A DNA stretch of 64,000 nucleotides from assembly GCF_002288185.1 (NCBI RefSeq), contig NZ_CP016776.1:124001-188000 (forward strand). The letters run 5' to 3'. The stretch comes from Candidatus Planktophila vernalis. GTDB taxonomy: Bacteria; Actinomycetota; Actinomycetes; Nanopelagicales; Nanopelagicaceae. Shown piece after piece: positions 37,601-44,891 of this stretch (positions within the stretch are counted from its first letter, which is position 1; each line of letters begins with the position of its first letter). Under the pieces are notes generated by a model. The model made no database searches, was not told the DNA's origin, and was given only the letters and a program-made list of their open reading frames with translations. The position numbers and the translations under genes were made by a program.

Positions 37601-38703
37601 TAACCCCACAGCTCTTTAATTTCAACAACTCTGCCCTCTTTTATGCTCTTATGAGCAGCAAGGCCTGTAACCACGCTTGTTACACCATCTTTAAGCGTTA
37701 CTTCCGCTGGAGTTGAGTTCAAAATCGCATCACGGAACTTAGTGTGTTCAATATAAGAAGCACCGTAGTGGTGGCCCATGTATTTCACATCATAGTTATG
37801 AACAATCTTCTGCTCACTCCCGCTTCCACGACTAGCTCCTTGCTTCCAACCAGAGAGCTTTCCAATAGTTTCACGACGTGAAGCGCGGACAACTTGAGAA
37901 GGTAAGAAGGATTCAATCTTTCCTTCATCGCCAACTATTGTGAGGATCTCTTTATCAAATGAGCCTTCGCCAAACATACAAAGATCTAACATTCCGCGAG
38001 CACCGTTTGCATACTCAAGAACTACATAGGCGTTATCCAACATATCTGCTTGCTTACCATCGTACTTTTCATCCAAATGGTTAACGCTCTGGCCACCGGA
38101 AGCAAAAATTCGAACAGGTTGTTCGCCGACAACAAGGTCCATCAAATTGAAGTAGTGACAACATTTTTCAACCAAAGTTCCGCCAGTGCGTTCGGCAAAA
38201 CGATTCCAGTTATCCACTTTTGGATAGAACGGTTCGCGGTGCTCTCGAATGGTTACTTGGTGAATTTTTCCGGCTTCACCTTCTTTTGCACGGGCAATAG
38301 CTTCAGCAACTGGGGGCATGAAACGGTATTCAAGACCCATCCATGTCATTGCACTTCGCTTCTCATCCCAGGCCAAAATAGATTTCAAATCTTCAACTGT
38401 TGTTGCAAGAGGCTTTTCGACAAAGACAGCAATGTCACTTGCAAGGCAATCCTTAAGTACGGCTGCATGTGTGTCATTGGGCGTTGCAACGATGATTGCA
38501 TCGACTAGACCAGAATCGATCAGGGCTCGGTGATCGCTGAATACTTTGGCACCCGGGGCCATAGCAAGGGCGGCCTCTTGAGATGGCTTATGGGGATCGC
38601 TGATAGCGCTAACTACCGCCCCGCCCATGACCTTGATGTTCTCAATATGCTCACGGCCCATGCTGCCTGCACCGATAATTCCGTACCGAAGCTCGCTTTT
38701 CAT
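37600..38703 (-). CDS. Gfo/Idh/MocA-family NAD-dependent protein, candidate sulfoquinovosidase
   Basis: 367 residues with an N-terminal Rossmann domain (YGIIGAGSMGREH, 7-19), the family EKP motif (96-98) and a C-terminal substrate domain with NWNRFAERTGGTLVEKCCHY (165-184). Members are usually sugar or inositol dehydrogenases, but the fold also includes NAD-using glycosidases, one family of which releases sulfoquinovose from its glycosides. No classical GH31 sulfoquinovosidase is in the window, so this is the best local candidate. A sugar dehydrogenase is equally consistent with the sequence. No ribosome site precedes ATG 38703, so a leaderless message is possible. Confidence 0.65.
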   Translation of the reverse strand: MKSELRYGIIGAGSMGREHIENIKVMGGAVVSAISDPHKPSQEAALAMAPGAKVFSDHRALIDSGLVDAIIVATPNDTHAAVLKDCLASDIAVFVEKPLATTVEDLKSILAWDEKRSAMTWMGLEYRFMPPVAEAIARAKEGEAGKIHQVTIREHREPFYPKVDNWNRFAERTGGTLVEKCCHYFNLMDLVVGEQPVRIFASGGQSVNHLDEKYDGKQADMLDNAYVVLEYANGARGMLDLCMFGEGSFDKEILTIVGDEGKIESFLPSQVVRASRRETIGKLSGWKQGASRGSGSEQKIVHNYDVKYMGHHYGASYIEHTKFRDAILNSTPAEVTLKDGVTSVVTGLAAHKSIKEGRVVEIKELWG

Positions 38704-38706
38704 GGC

Positions 38707-38722
38707 AACAGGTTAGACCACT
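38707..38722. promoter_or_regulatory. Candidate FadR/GntR-family operator, site C
   Basis: AACAGGTTAGACCACT with core GGT-TAG-ACC (38711-38719), placed 4 bases upstream of the Gfo/Idh start codon on the reverse strand, where it would overlap a promoter if the message is leaderless. It matches sites A and B in flanks (AA-A before, ACT after the core). Confidence 0.6.
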
Positions 38723-38779
38723 TCAAGATATTTGGGCAGGGGGCTAGACGGAACACGCTCAACTGTCCTAGACTCCCGC

Positions 38780-38795
38780 AAGAGGTCAGACCACT
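38780..38795. promoter_or_regulatory. Candidate FadR/GntR-family operator, site B
   Basis: AAGAGGTCAGACCACT with core GGT-CAG-ACC (38784-38792), 33 bases before the suyA start. It agrees with site A in 14 of 16 positions. Sites B and C lie 73 bases apart in the 125-base divergent region, a spacing that would allow control of both directions. Confidence 0.62.
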
Positions 38796-38828
38796 ACCCA
38801 ATTAAAGCGATGAGAGGCGTGTGTAGAT

Positions 38829-39131
38829 ATGGCAATAACACCACCGCAGTTCCTGCTTCACCATGATGGCGACAACGTTGCTGTTGCGATGACAGATCTG
38901 CAACCTGGAACCCTTCAAGGGCGTTCGGTAAAGGAAGGAACTGAGAGCACCGCGGTGTTAAATCACGCGATTCCTCTCGGACACAAATTTGCGCTCGCAG
39001 ATCTTGCTGAGGGTGACTCAATTATTAAGTACGGCATCAAGGTCGGACTTGCATCAGCTGCCATTAAAAAGGGCGATTACATTCACACACACAACATGAG
39101 GAGTTATCGATGGGAAGCAAGCCGCGCTTAA
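38829..39131 (+). CDS. suyA: (R)-sulfolactate sulfo-lyase small subunit
   Basis: 100-residue SAF-domain protein like the N-terminal part of altronate dehydratase UxaA: LLHHDGDNVAVAMTDLQPG, IPLGHKFALADLAEGDSIIK, KYGIKVGLASAAIKKGD and YIHTHN. As a separate small subunit beside a 388-residue large subunit it matches SuyA, which with SuyB splits sulfolactate into pyruvate and sulfite. A GAGAGG ribosome site lies about 11 bases before ATG 38829. It overlaps suyB by 22 bases. Split altronate or galactarate dehydratase is the main alternative, but the next genes are those of sulfolactate metabolism. Confidence 0.85.
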   Translation: MAITPPQFLLHHDGDNVAVAMTDLQPGTLQGRSVKEGTESTAVLNHAIPLGHKFALADLAEGDSIIKYGIKVGLASAAIKKGDYIHTHNMRSYRWEASRA

Positions 39132-40276
39132 CTGGATACCGCCGCGAAAACGGCACTATGGGTATCCGCAATCACGTCATTATTTTGCCTCTCGATGACC
39201 TTTCAAATGCAGCTGCAGAAGCTGTAGCAAAAGTTATTCCAGGCACACTAGCTCTACCTCACGCATTTGGTCGTCTGCAGTTTGGTGAAGATCTTCAGTT
39301 AACTTTTGACACACTTATTGGAACTGGCGTTAACGCAAACGTTGCAGCAGTCGTTGTTATTGGTATTGAGCCAAAATGGACACAACGTGTTGCAGATGGA
39401 ATTGCGAAGACTGGAAAGCCAGTTGCAGCATTTTCAATTGAAGGCAAGGGTGATCTACAAGTTATTCAAGAAGCTAGCCGCGTTGCAGCAATGTTCTTAC
39501 AAGATGCATCTGGTCTTGTTCGCACTGAAGCTGAAATGGGCGACATGATCATGTCAATCAAGTGCGGAGAGTCAGACACAACTTCTGGTCTTGGCTCTTG
39601 CCCAACAACATCTGAGGCAGTTGACCGTTGGGTTGAAGCTGGTGGAACTGTTTTCTTTGGAGAAACATCAGAGCTAACTGGTGGCGAGCACCTCATTGCA
39701 GAGCGTTGCATTGATGCTGCTACACGTGACCTCTTCCAGCTCACATATGACAACTACATCAAGGTTATTGAAGCAACCGGTGCAAACCTTCTTGGCTCAC
39801 AGCCAACACAAGGAAATATTGCTGGTGGCCTTACTACTATTGAAGAGAAGGCACTTGGAAACATTGCAAAAACTGGCTCTGTGCCAGTTGTGGGTGTTCT
39901 CAAGCCCGCCGAAATGCCAAGTGCATCAAAGCCTGGTTTGTACTTCATGGATTCATCATCTGCTGCAGCAGAGTGCGTAACTCTGATGGCTGCAGGTGGC
40001 GCTGTAATCCACTTGTTCCCAACAGGACAAGGAAACGTTATTGGTAACCCAATCGTTCCGGTATTGAAGTTAACTGCAAATATCAAGACTGCAAAGTCAA
40101 TGTCTGAGCACATCGATCTTGATGTTTCTGGAGTCCTTCGCTACGAATACGACATGACTAAGGCTGGCGACATGATGATGGATGTCATTTATGACACTGT
40201 TAATGGTCGTCTATGCAAGGCTGAAGTTATGGGCCACCGCGAATTCACATTCACAAAGTTGTATATCTCTGCATAA
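39110..40276 (+). CDS. suyB: (R)-sulfolactate sulfo-lyase large subunit
   Basis: 388-residue UxaA-family C-terminal enzyme that carries the Fe-dependent active site. Typical segments: RRENGTMGIRNHVIILP, ALPHAFGRLQFGED, SIKCGESDTTSGLGSCPTTS and FFGETSELTGGEHLIAERC. Its length fits SuyB rather than full-length altronate dehydratases, which are about 490 residues in one chain. A GAGGAG ribosome site lies in suyA. Product sulfite would be handled by the exporter two genes on. The stop overlaps the slcC ATG by one base. Confidence 0.87.
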   Translation: MGSKPRLTGYRRENGTMGIRNHVIILPLDDLSNAAAEAVAKVIPGTLALPHAFGRLQFGEDLQLTFDTLIGTGVNANVAAVVVIGIEPKWTQRVADGIAKTGKPVAAFSIEGKGDLQVIQEASRVAAMFLQDASGLVRTEAEMGDMIMSIKCGESDTTSGLGSCPTTSEAVDRWVEAGGTVFFGETSELTGGEHLIAERCIDAATRDLFQLTYDNYIKVIEATGANLLGSQPTQGNIAGGLTTIEEKALGNIAKTGSVPVVGVLKPAEMPSASKPGLYFMDSSSAAAECVTLMAAGGAVIHLFPTGQGNVIGNPIVPVLKLTANIKTAKSMSEHIDLDVSGVLRYEYDMTKAGDMMMDVIYDTVNGRLCKAEVMGHREFTFTKLYISA

Positions 40277-41214
40277 TGATTCTCATCTCTGAAGATGTAT
40301 GGGGAACTCCCTTCCAAAAGCTGGAAGGGAGTTTTCCCATTATTCGAAATGATGATTTGTGGAATGACCCTGAAAAACTCAAAGCTTCTCTTAAAGATGC
40401 AACAGCACTAGTAGTTCGTAATCGCACAAAGGTAACTGCTGAAATCATCGCAGCTGCTCCAAAACTAAAGGTGATTGCTAGAGCAGGTGTTGGATTAGAC
40501 AATATTGATATTAAAGCTGCAGATGCTGCAGGTGTAGTTGTGGTTGCAGGACTTGGTGCAAACGCTGTTAGCGTCGGCGAGTTAACTCTTGGCTTAGCAC
40601 TTGCATTACTTCGAAACATTCCAGGTCATGATGTTGCAACTCGTGATGGGGGTTGGGTGCGAACACCTGGCCGTGAACTCTCAGGTCTGACATGGGGTTT
40701 ATTGGGTTGCGGTGCTACAGGAGTTGCAACAGCAAAACTGATTCAAGGTTTTAACTGCAACGTTCTTGGATATGACCCATATGCAAAAAACCTTGCTGGA
40801 ATTGAATTAACTACTTTTGAAGATGTGTTAAAGCGCAGCGATGTAGTCAGTATTCATATGCCTTCAACACCTGAGACAAATGGAACAATCAACGCTCAGA
40901 CCATTGGATTGATGAAGTCCGATGCAATCATCGTAAATGTTGGTCGTGGGGAAGTTATTAATGAAGCAGATCTCATCGCTGCCTTAAAAGCAAAAACTAT
41001 TGCTGGGGCAGCACTTGATGTTCGTGCCCAAGAGCCACCTAGTAAAGGTGAAATGGAAGCTATTTCTAACTTGATCCTGACTCCACACGTGGCTGGCATT
41101 ACCAAGGAAAGTCAGCTTCGAATCAATCAGATTTTGACCTCTAACATTGAATTAGTTCTAAACTCAAAGCCAGCTACACATGCTGTTGGTGCATTAAAGG
41201 AAAGTAGTAACTAA
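40276..41214 (+). CDS. slcC: D-isomer-type 2-hydroxyacid dehydrogenase, candidate (S)-sulfolactate dehydrogenase
   Basis: 312-residue NAD-dependent dehydrogenase of the phosphoglycerate dehydrogenase family: ARAGVGLDNIDIKAADAAGV, a glycine motif LLGCGATGVA, catalytic Arg in NVGRGEVINEADL, Glu in DVRAQEPP and His in LTPHVAGIT. Beside suyAB and comC it matches SlcC, which oxidises (S)-sulfolactate to sulfopyruvate. With ComC it would convert the S form to the R form used by SuyAB. The gene overlaps both neighbours by one base, so it is tightly coupled. A general glyoxylate/hydroxypyruvate reductase cannot be ruled out. Confidence 0.8.
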   Translation: MILISEDVWGTPFQKLEGSFPIIRNDDLWNDPEKLKASLKDATALVVRNRTKVTAEIIAAAPKLKVIARAGVGLDNIDIKAADAAGVVVVAGLGANAVSVGELTLGLALALLRNIPGHDVATRDGGWVRTPGRELSGLTWGLLGCGATGVATAKLIQGFNCNVLGYDPYAKNLAGIELTTFEDVLKRSDVVSIHMPSTPETNGTINAQTIGLMKSDAIIVNVGRGEVINEADLIAALKAKTIAGAALDVRAQEPPSKGEMEAISNLILTPHVAGITKESQLRINQILTSNIELVLNSKPATHAVGALKESSN

Positions 41215-42221
41215 TGCCTACGTTAAACGTTGGTTCTGCAATTGCTACGGCTACATCTTTATTGGAAGCAGCTGGCGTTCCCAAAGAAGAAGCAGTAACA
41301 ACTGCTCGTTGTATTGTTGCAAGTGATCGATGGGGAATTGGCAGCCATGGATTGATGCGCCTTCCTTTTTATCTCTCTCGTTTACAAGCAGGTGGAATCA
41401 ATCCAAAGGCAGAGTTAAAGATTGTTACAGATTTGCCAAGCTTGGTTGTCTTTGATGGTGATGATGGATTGGGCCATTGGCAGTTACAAAAAGCATCTGA
41501 AATTGCATCTGAGCGCGCAATGGTCAATGGAATAGCTGCCGTTGGTGTTGGGCGTTCTAATCACTGCGGTGCTCTAGGTATTTATGTCTGGCCAATGATT
41601 AACCGTGGTCTAGTTGGTATTGCATTTAGTACAGGTCCTGCAGTTATGCCACCGTGGGGTGGTAATCAACCATTGCTTTCAACTTCTCCCATTGCTGCCG
41701 GTATTCCAACCAATCCACCCACTGTTGTTGATTTAGCAACGAGTGCAGTTGCTCGCGGAAAGATTCAGGCAAAAGCACAAGCAGGTGCAGAACTTGAACC
41801 TGGGTGGGCTTTTACAAAAGATGGTGCGCCAACAACAGATGCCAAGGAAGCCTTAGCTGGAATGCTTGCACCTTTAGGTGGCGTTAAAGGTTATGCGATT
41901 GCAGTTCTTGTTGAATCGTTAACTGGAATGTTGATTGGGCCAACTTTGGCTAAGAATATTCCTGACATGTTTGCAGCTAGCCAGGATGCACTACCTCAAC
42001 AGATTTCACATTTTGTCATTGCAATTGATGCTTCAAAGTTATCTGTCGATGGAAGCAACGATAGAACTAAAGAGTTTGCTCAAGAAGTTAATGCGGCCGG
42101 AGGCCGGCTTCCAGGTTCTAATCGTGTGAACCCTGAGAATCTCAATAACGGTGATGAAATAACAATTACTGATCAAGTCTCAGAGCAGTTGAGTACCTGG
42201 TCCACAAAGCTCGGGATCTAA
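41214..42221 (+). CDS. comC: Malate/L-lactate-type dehydrogenase, candidate (R)-sulfolactate dehydrogenase
   Basis: 335-residue member of the Ldh_2 (malate/L-sulfolactate dehydrogenase) family, which includes ComC. Signature pieces: SDRWGIGSHGLMRLPFYLSR, GVGRSNHCGALGIYVWPMI, ATSAVARGKIQ and GGVKGYAIAVLVESLTGML. It would reduce sulfopyruvate to (R)-sulfolactate. It lies directly between slcC and the exporter gene, with one-base overlap before and no gap after. Confidence 0.83.
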   Translation: MPTLNVGSAIATATSLLEAAGVPKEEAVTTARCIVASDRWGIGSHGLMRLPFYLSRLQAGGINPKAELKIVTDLPSLVVFDGDDGLGHWQLQKASEIASERAMVNGIAAVGVGRSNHCGALGIYVWPMINRGLVGIAFSTGPAVMPPWGGNQPLLSTSPIAAGIPTNPPTVVDLATSAVARGKIQAKAQAGAELEPGWAFTKDGAPTTDAKEALAGMLAPLGGVKGYAIAVLVESLTGMLIGPTLAKNIPDMFAASQDALPQQISHFVIAIDASKLSVDGSNDRTKEFAQEVNAAGGRLPGSNRVNPENLNNGDEITITDQVSEQLSTWSTKLGI

Positions 42222-43211
42222 ATGACTAAAACACTTCCAGGCCTTGGCTTAATTGCAGCGGTAGTTGCTGTTGCATTTCAGATAAATAGTTTTCAACCTG
42301 CAATCAGCCCCTTAGCACTTTGTGTTGGATTTGGATTCCTGATTGCAAATTTTGCTACATGGCCCACCTTTGCCGCAGCTGGTACGGCATTATCCAGCAA
42401 GAAATTAATGCGCATTGGTGTTGCACTCCTAGGTGCCCAAGTCAGTGTTGTTTCACTCAAGGCCATTGGCATAGAAGGTGTCATCACGGTTATTTTGGTA
42501 GTTAGCATCACAATTTTTGGAATCTTAGGACTTTCTAAATTATTCAAAATGAGTGGGGATTTAGGTCTGCTTATTGGTGTTGGATTCGGTGTTTGTGGTG
42601 CAACTGCTGTTGCAGCAATTCGACCTCAAACTCGTGCGACCGAAGAAGAAACCTCTTATGCAATTGCCCTAATTTCATTGTGTGGAACTCTCTCAATTTT
42701 TGTTTTGCCATTCCTTGGAAACTTAATGGGATTAAGTGATGAAACATTTGGTGCCTGGGCTGGTGCTGCAGTACATGATGTTGGTCAAGTTATTGCAACA
42801 GCCTCTGTTTGGAGTGATGATGCAGTTAAGTCTGCAATCGTCATAAAGCTCTCACGTGTGTGTTTACTTGCACCAATTGTTTTGATTCTTACACTTCGTC
42901 ATCGCAAATATCTAAAGGCTCAAGGTCAAAGCGCTCAAGAGTCAGCGAAAGTCCCACTTATTCCATTTTTCGTTTTAGGTTTCATTGCAGTAGCAATCAT
43001 TCAAAATGTTTTTGAGATTCCAACAGGAATTCATGATGCAATCGTGCTCACTAGCAAGCTCTTACTCGGTGCTGGATTAGTTGCACTTGGTACAGGAGTG
43101 CGTTGGAGGGCAATTCGCGCGATCGGTGCACGCCCAATGGTTATGGGCCTGATTGCTTGGGCGTTGGTGGCTGGTGTTGCCCTGGTTGCTGTTCGTGTTA
43201 CAGGGCTATAA
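42222..43211 (+). CDS. suyZ: YeiH-family putative sulfite/sulfate exporter
   Basis: 329-residue membrane protein with about ten hydrophobic segments. The YeiH-type signature is visible in LLIGVGFGVCGATAVAAIRP, AHDV-like AAVHDVGQVIATASVWSDDA and the final GLVALGTGVRWRAIR. Homologues beside sulfonate-degrading genes (SuyZ) are thought to export sulfite or sulfate released by desulfonation. Being the next gene after comC with no gap, it fits that role. Transport direction and ligand are inferred from context. Confidence 0.8.
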   Translation: MTKTLPGLGLIAAVVAVAFQINSFQPAISPLALCVGFGFLIANFATWPTFAAAGTALSSKKLMRIGVALLGAQVSVVSLKAIGIEGVITVILVVSITIFGILGLSKLFKMSGDLGLLIGVGFGVCGATAVAAIRPQTRATEEETSYAIALISLCGTLSIFVLPFLGNLMGLSDETFGAWAGAAVHDVGQVIATASVWSDDAVKSAIVIKLSRVCLLAPIVLILTLRHRKYLKAQGQSAQESAKVPLIPFFVLGFIAVAIIQNVFEIPTGIHDAIVLTSKLLLGAGLVALGTGVRWRAIRAIGARPMVMGLIAWALVAGVALVAVRVTGL

Positions 43212-43220
43212 GGTGTAAAT

Positions 43221-43391
43221 ATGTGTTCAAAAGTGATGTGTAATATGTGCCAAAAGCCAACCTGGTCAGGTTGTGGCCAACACATTGAGCAGGCTTTGGC
43301 TGGGGTGGCCAAAAAAGATCGCTGTCAGGGCCATCAAAATGACCCAAAAGAGCCTGGCTTGTTCTCACGTCTCTTTAGCACCAAAAAGTAG
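43221..43391 (+). CDS. Small Cys-rich protein, 56 residues
   Basis: ATG 43221 to TAG 43391 encodes a 56-residue protein beginning MCSKVMCNMCQKPTWSGCGQ, followed by H21 and a later DRCQGH. The CxxC and CGxH pattern suggests a small zinc or iron site. Similar small hypothetical proteins occur widely in bacteria; no function is known to me. It starts 9 bases after the exporter stop and is probably the last gene of the suy operon. A ribosome site is weak (AAGGTG). Confidence 0.65.
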   Translation: MCSKVMCNMCQKPTWSGCGQHIEQALAGVAKKDRCQGHQNDPKEPGLFSRLFSTKK

Positions 43392-43550
43392 CCAAAAAAC
43401 GGCAATTTACGCGTAAATGTAATCAATTCGTTACCTCTTAGGCCTATCTGTTCAATGGTATGACCTCTAGGTTGAGCGTGTTACCAGGCCTTGACCCCTT
43501 CAAAACCTGATGACCTTTCGAAAGGCTCAACTCTAGAGAAAAGGAAAACA
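43392..43550. promoter_or_regulatory. Upstream region of the second sugar transporter with operator-like palindromes
   Basis: 159 bases containing two perfect palindromes, ATTTACGCGTAAAT (43405-43418) and CCTTTCGAAAGG (43514-43525), plus a GGT-ATG-ACC element (43457-43465, TGGTATGACCT) like the FadR-type sites A-C. The first two resemble dimeric repressor sites. The ribosome site AAGGA is at 43541. No sure promoter hexamers. Confidence 0.5.
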
Positions 43551-44855
43551 ATGTCAGATGTAAACAATGGCATTTCCCGTCGTTCAGTACTTAAGGGTGC
43601 TGCAATCGGTGGAGCTGGACTAGTTGCTGGTGGATCACTTCTTGCTGGTTGTGGAAAGAAGCAAGTCACTGGAGATGTTCACTTCACAATTCGTGGAAAT
43701 CTAAGTGATGCTGGTGCAAAGATTGCGATCGCAGCAAACGATGCTTACACAGCAAAGACTGGCAACAAAGTTATTTCACAGGCAGTTAACTCAGATGACT
43801 TCCAGAATAACTTCGTTCAGATTTTGCAAGGAACACCAGATGATGCATTTGGTTGGATGGCCGGATGGCGCACCAATGCACGTGCTGATGCTGGACTACT
43901 AGCTGATGTTTCAGAGCAGGTAAAGGCTCTTGGAAGTTCACTTTCAGCTGCTGCAATCCAAGGTGCAACAAATCCTTCAGATGGCAAGCAGTACATCATT
44001 CCTACTACTTACTACCCATGGGGACTCCACTACCGTAAGTCAACAATGCAGGAATTGGGTCTTAACCCAGAGAGCATTGCAACATGGGATGACCTAATTA
44101 AATTGTGTGAAGCTACACAGAAGAAGGGTCTAGTTGGTTACGCACTTGGCGACAAGGGCGGCTGGGAAGCAATGGGAACATTCGATATTCTCAACATGCG
44201 TCTTAACGGATACCAATTCCACATTGACTTGCTTAACGGCAAAGAGCAGTGGACAGATGCCAAGGTTGTAGAAGTCTTCAACCACATGGGCGAATTGATT
44301 CCATTCATGAACAAGAACGTTCTTGATATCTCATGGGATGGCATGCGCGATCTTCTACTACAGAAGAAGTGCGGCGCCATGATGATGGGTTCATGGTTTG
44401 CTAACGACTTCCTAGCGAAGTCACAAGAAGACTATGACGATCTATGGATCGTTCCATTCCCAGAAATCAATCCAGAGCACGGTATTGACTCAATCGATGC
44501 ACCACTTGACGGTATTTCAGTTGCCGCAAATGGTAAGAACGTCGAAGGCGGAGCAGACCTTGCAGGATTCTTGGGATCAAAGGAAGGTATTGATGCAGCA
44601 GTTGCCGCTGGAGATACAAGTATCTACATCAGCAGCGACTTCGATACATCTACATACGATGCATTCAACAAGCAGAAGCTTGCAGTTCTTGGCGCAGCTA
44701 AGAACATCGGCTTCTTCCTTGACCGCGATACTCGCGGTGACTTTGCAGGTCCAGTTGTTGGTCCAGCAATTCAGAGCTTCCTTAAGAATCCAAAAGATCT
44801 CACAAAGATTCTTGAAAGCACTCAAGCACAATGGGATGCACTTCCTGCACTTTAA
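43551..44855 (+). CDS. Sugar ABC transporter substrate-binding lipoprotein (twin-arginine signal)
   Basis: 434-residue family 1 solute-binding protein. Start ATG 43551 has AAGGA upstream; an in-frame ATG 60 bases earlier would displace the signal. The N-terminus has SRRSVLKGAAIGGAGL, a twin-arginine pattern, and the lipobox LLAGC, so it is predicted to be exported folded and lipid-anchored. The mature part shows the usual two-lobe pattern (WDDLIKLCEATQKKGLVGYA). It is followed by two permeases without an ATPase. Ligand unknown; its place beside the suy genes suggests a sulfonated sugar or glycoside, by inference. Confidence 0.87.
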   Translation: MSDVNNGISRRSVLKGAAIGGAGLVAGGSLLAGCGKKQVTGDVHFTIRGNLSDAGAKIAIAANDAYTAKTGNKVISQAVNSDDFQNNFVQILQGTPDDAFGWMAGWRTNARADAGLLADVSEQVKALGSSLSAAAIQGATNPSDGKQYIIPTTYYPWGLHYRKSTMQELGLNPESIATWDDLIKLCEATQKKGLVGYALGDKGGWEAMGTFDILNMRLNGYQFHIDLLNGKEQWTDAKVVEVFNHMGELIPFMNKNVLDISWDGMRDLLLQKKCGAMMMGSWFANDFLAKSQEDYDDLWIVPFPEINPEHGIDSIDAPLDGISVAANGKNVEGGADLAGFLGSKEGIDAAVAAGDTSIYISSDFDTSTYDAFNKQKLAVLGAAKNIGFFLDRDTRGDFAGPVVGPAIQSFLKNPKDLTKILESTQAQWDALPAL

Positions 44856-44876
44856 TTCGTTAAAATTAACGAATTA
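44853..44876 (+). other. Inverted repeat over the binding-protein stop codon
   Basis: TAATTCGTTAA (44853-44863) and TTAACGAATTA (44866-44876) are perfect 11-base complements with two bases between; the left arm begins with the TAA stop. It is AT-rich and may act as a DNA operator or as a weak transcript-end structure. It is the first of two inverted repeats at this junction. Confidence 0.55.
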
Positions 44877-44891
44877 GACTAGGGTTAAGAA

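Noticed and set aside
37600-38703. Calling the Gfo/Idh gene myo-inositol dehydrogenase
   Set aside because: No other inositol catabolic genes are present; the family motif alone does not support that substrate.
38829-40276. Calling the SAF/UxaA-type pair altronate or galactarate dehydratase
   Set aside because: Split subunits of about 100 and 388 residues next to slcC-, comC- and exporter-type genes fit sulfolactate sulfo-lyase better; no hexuronate genes are nearby.
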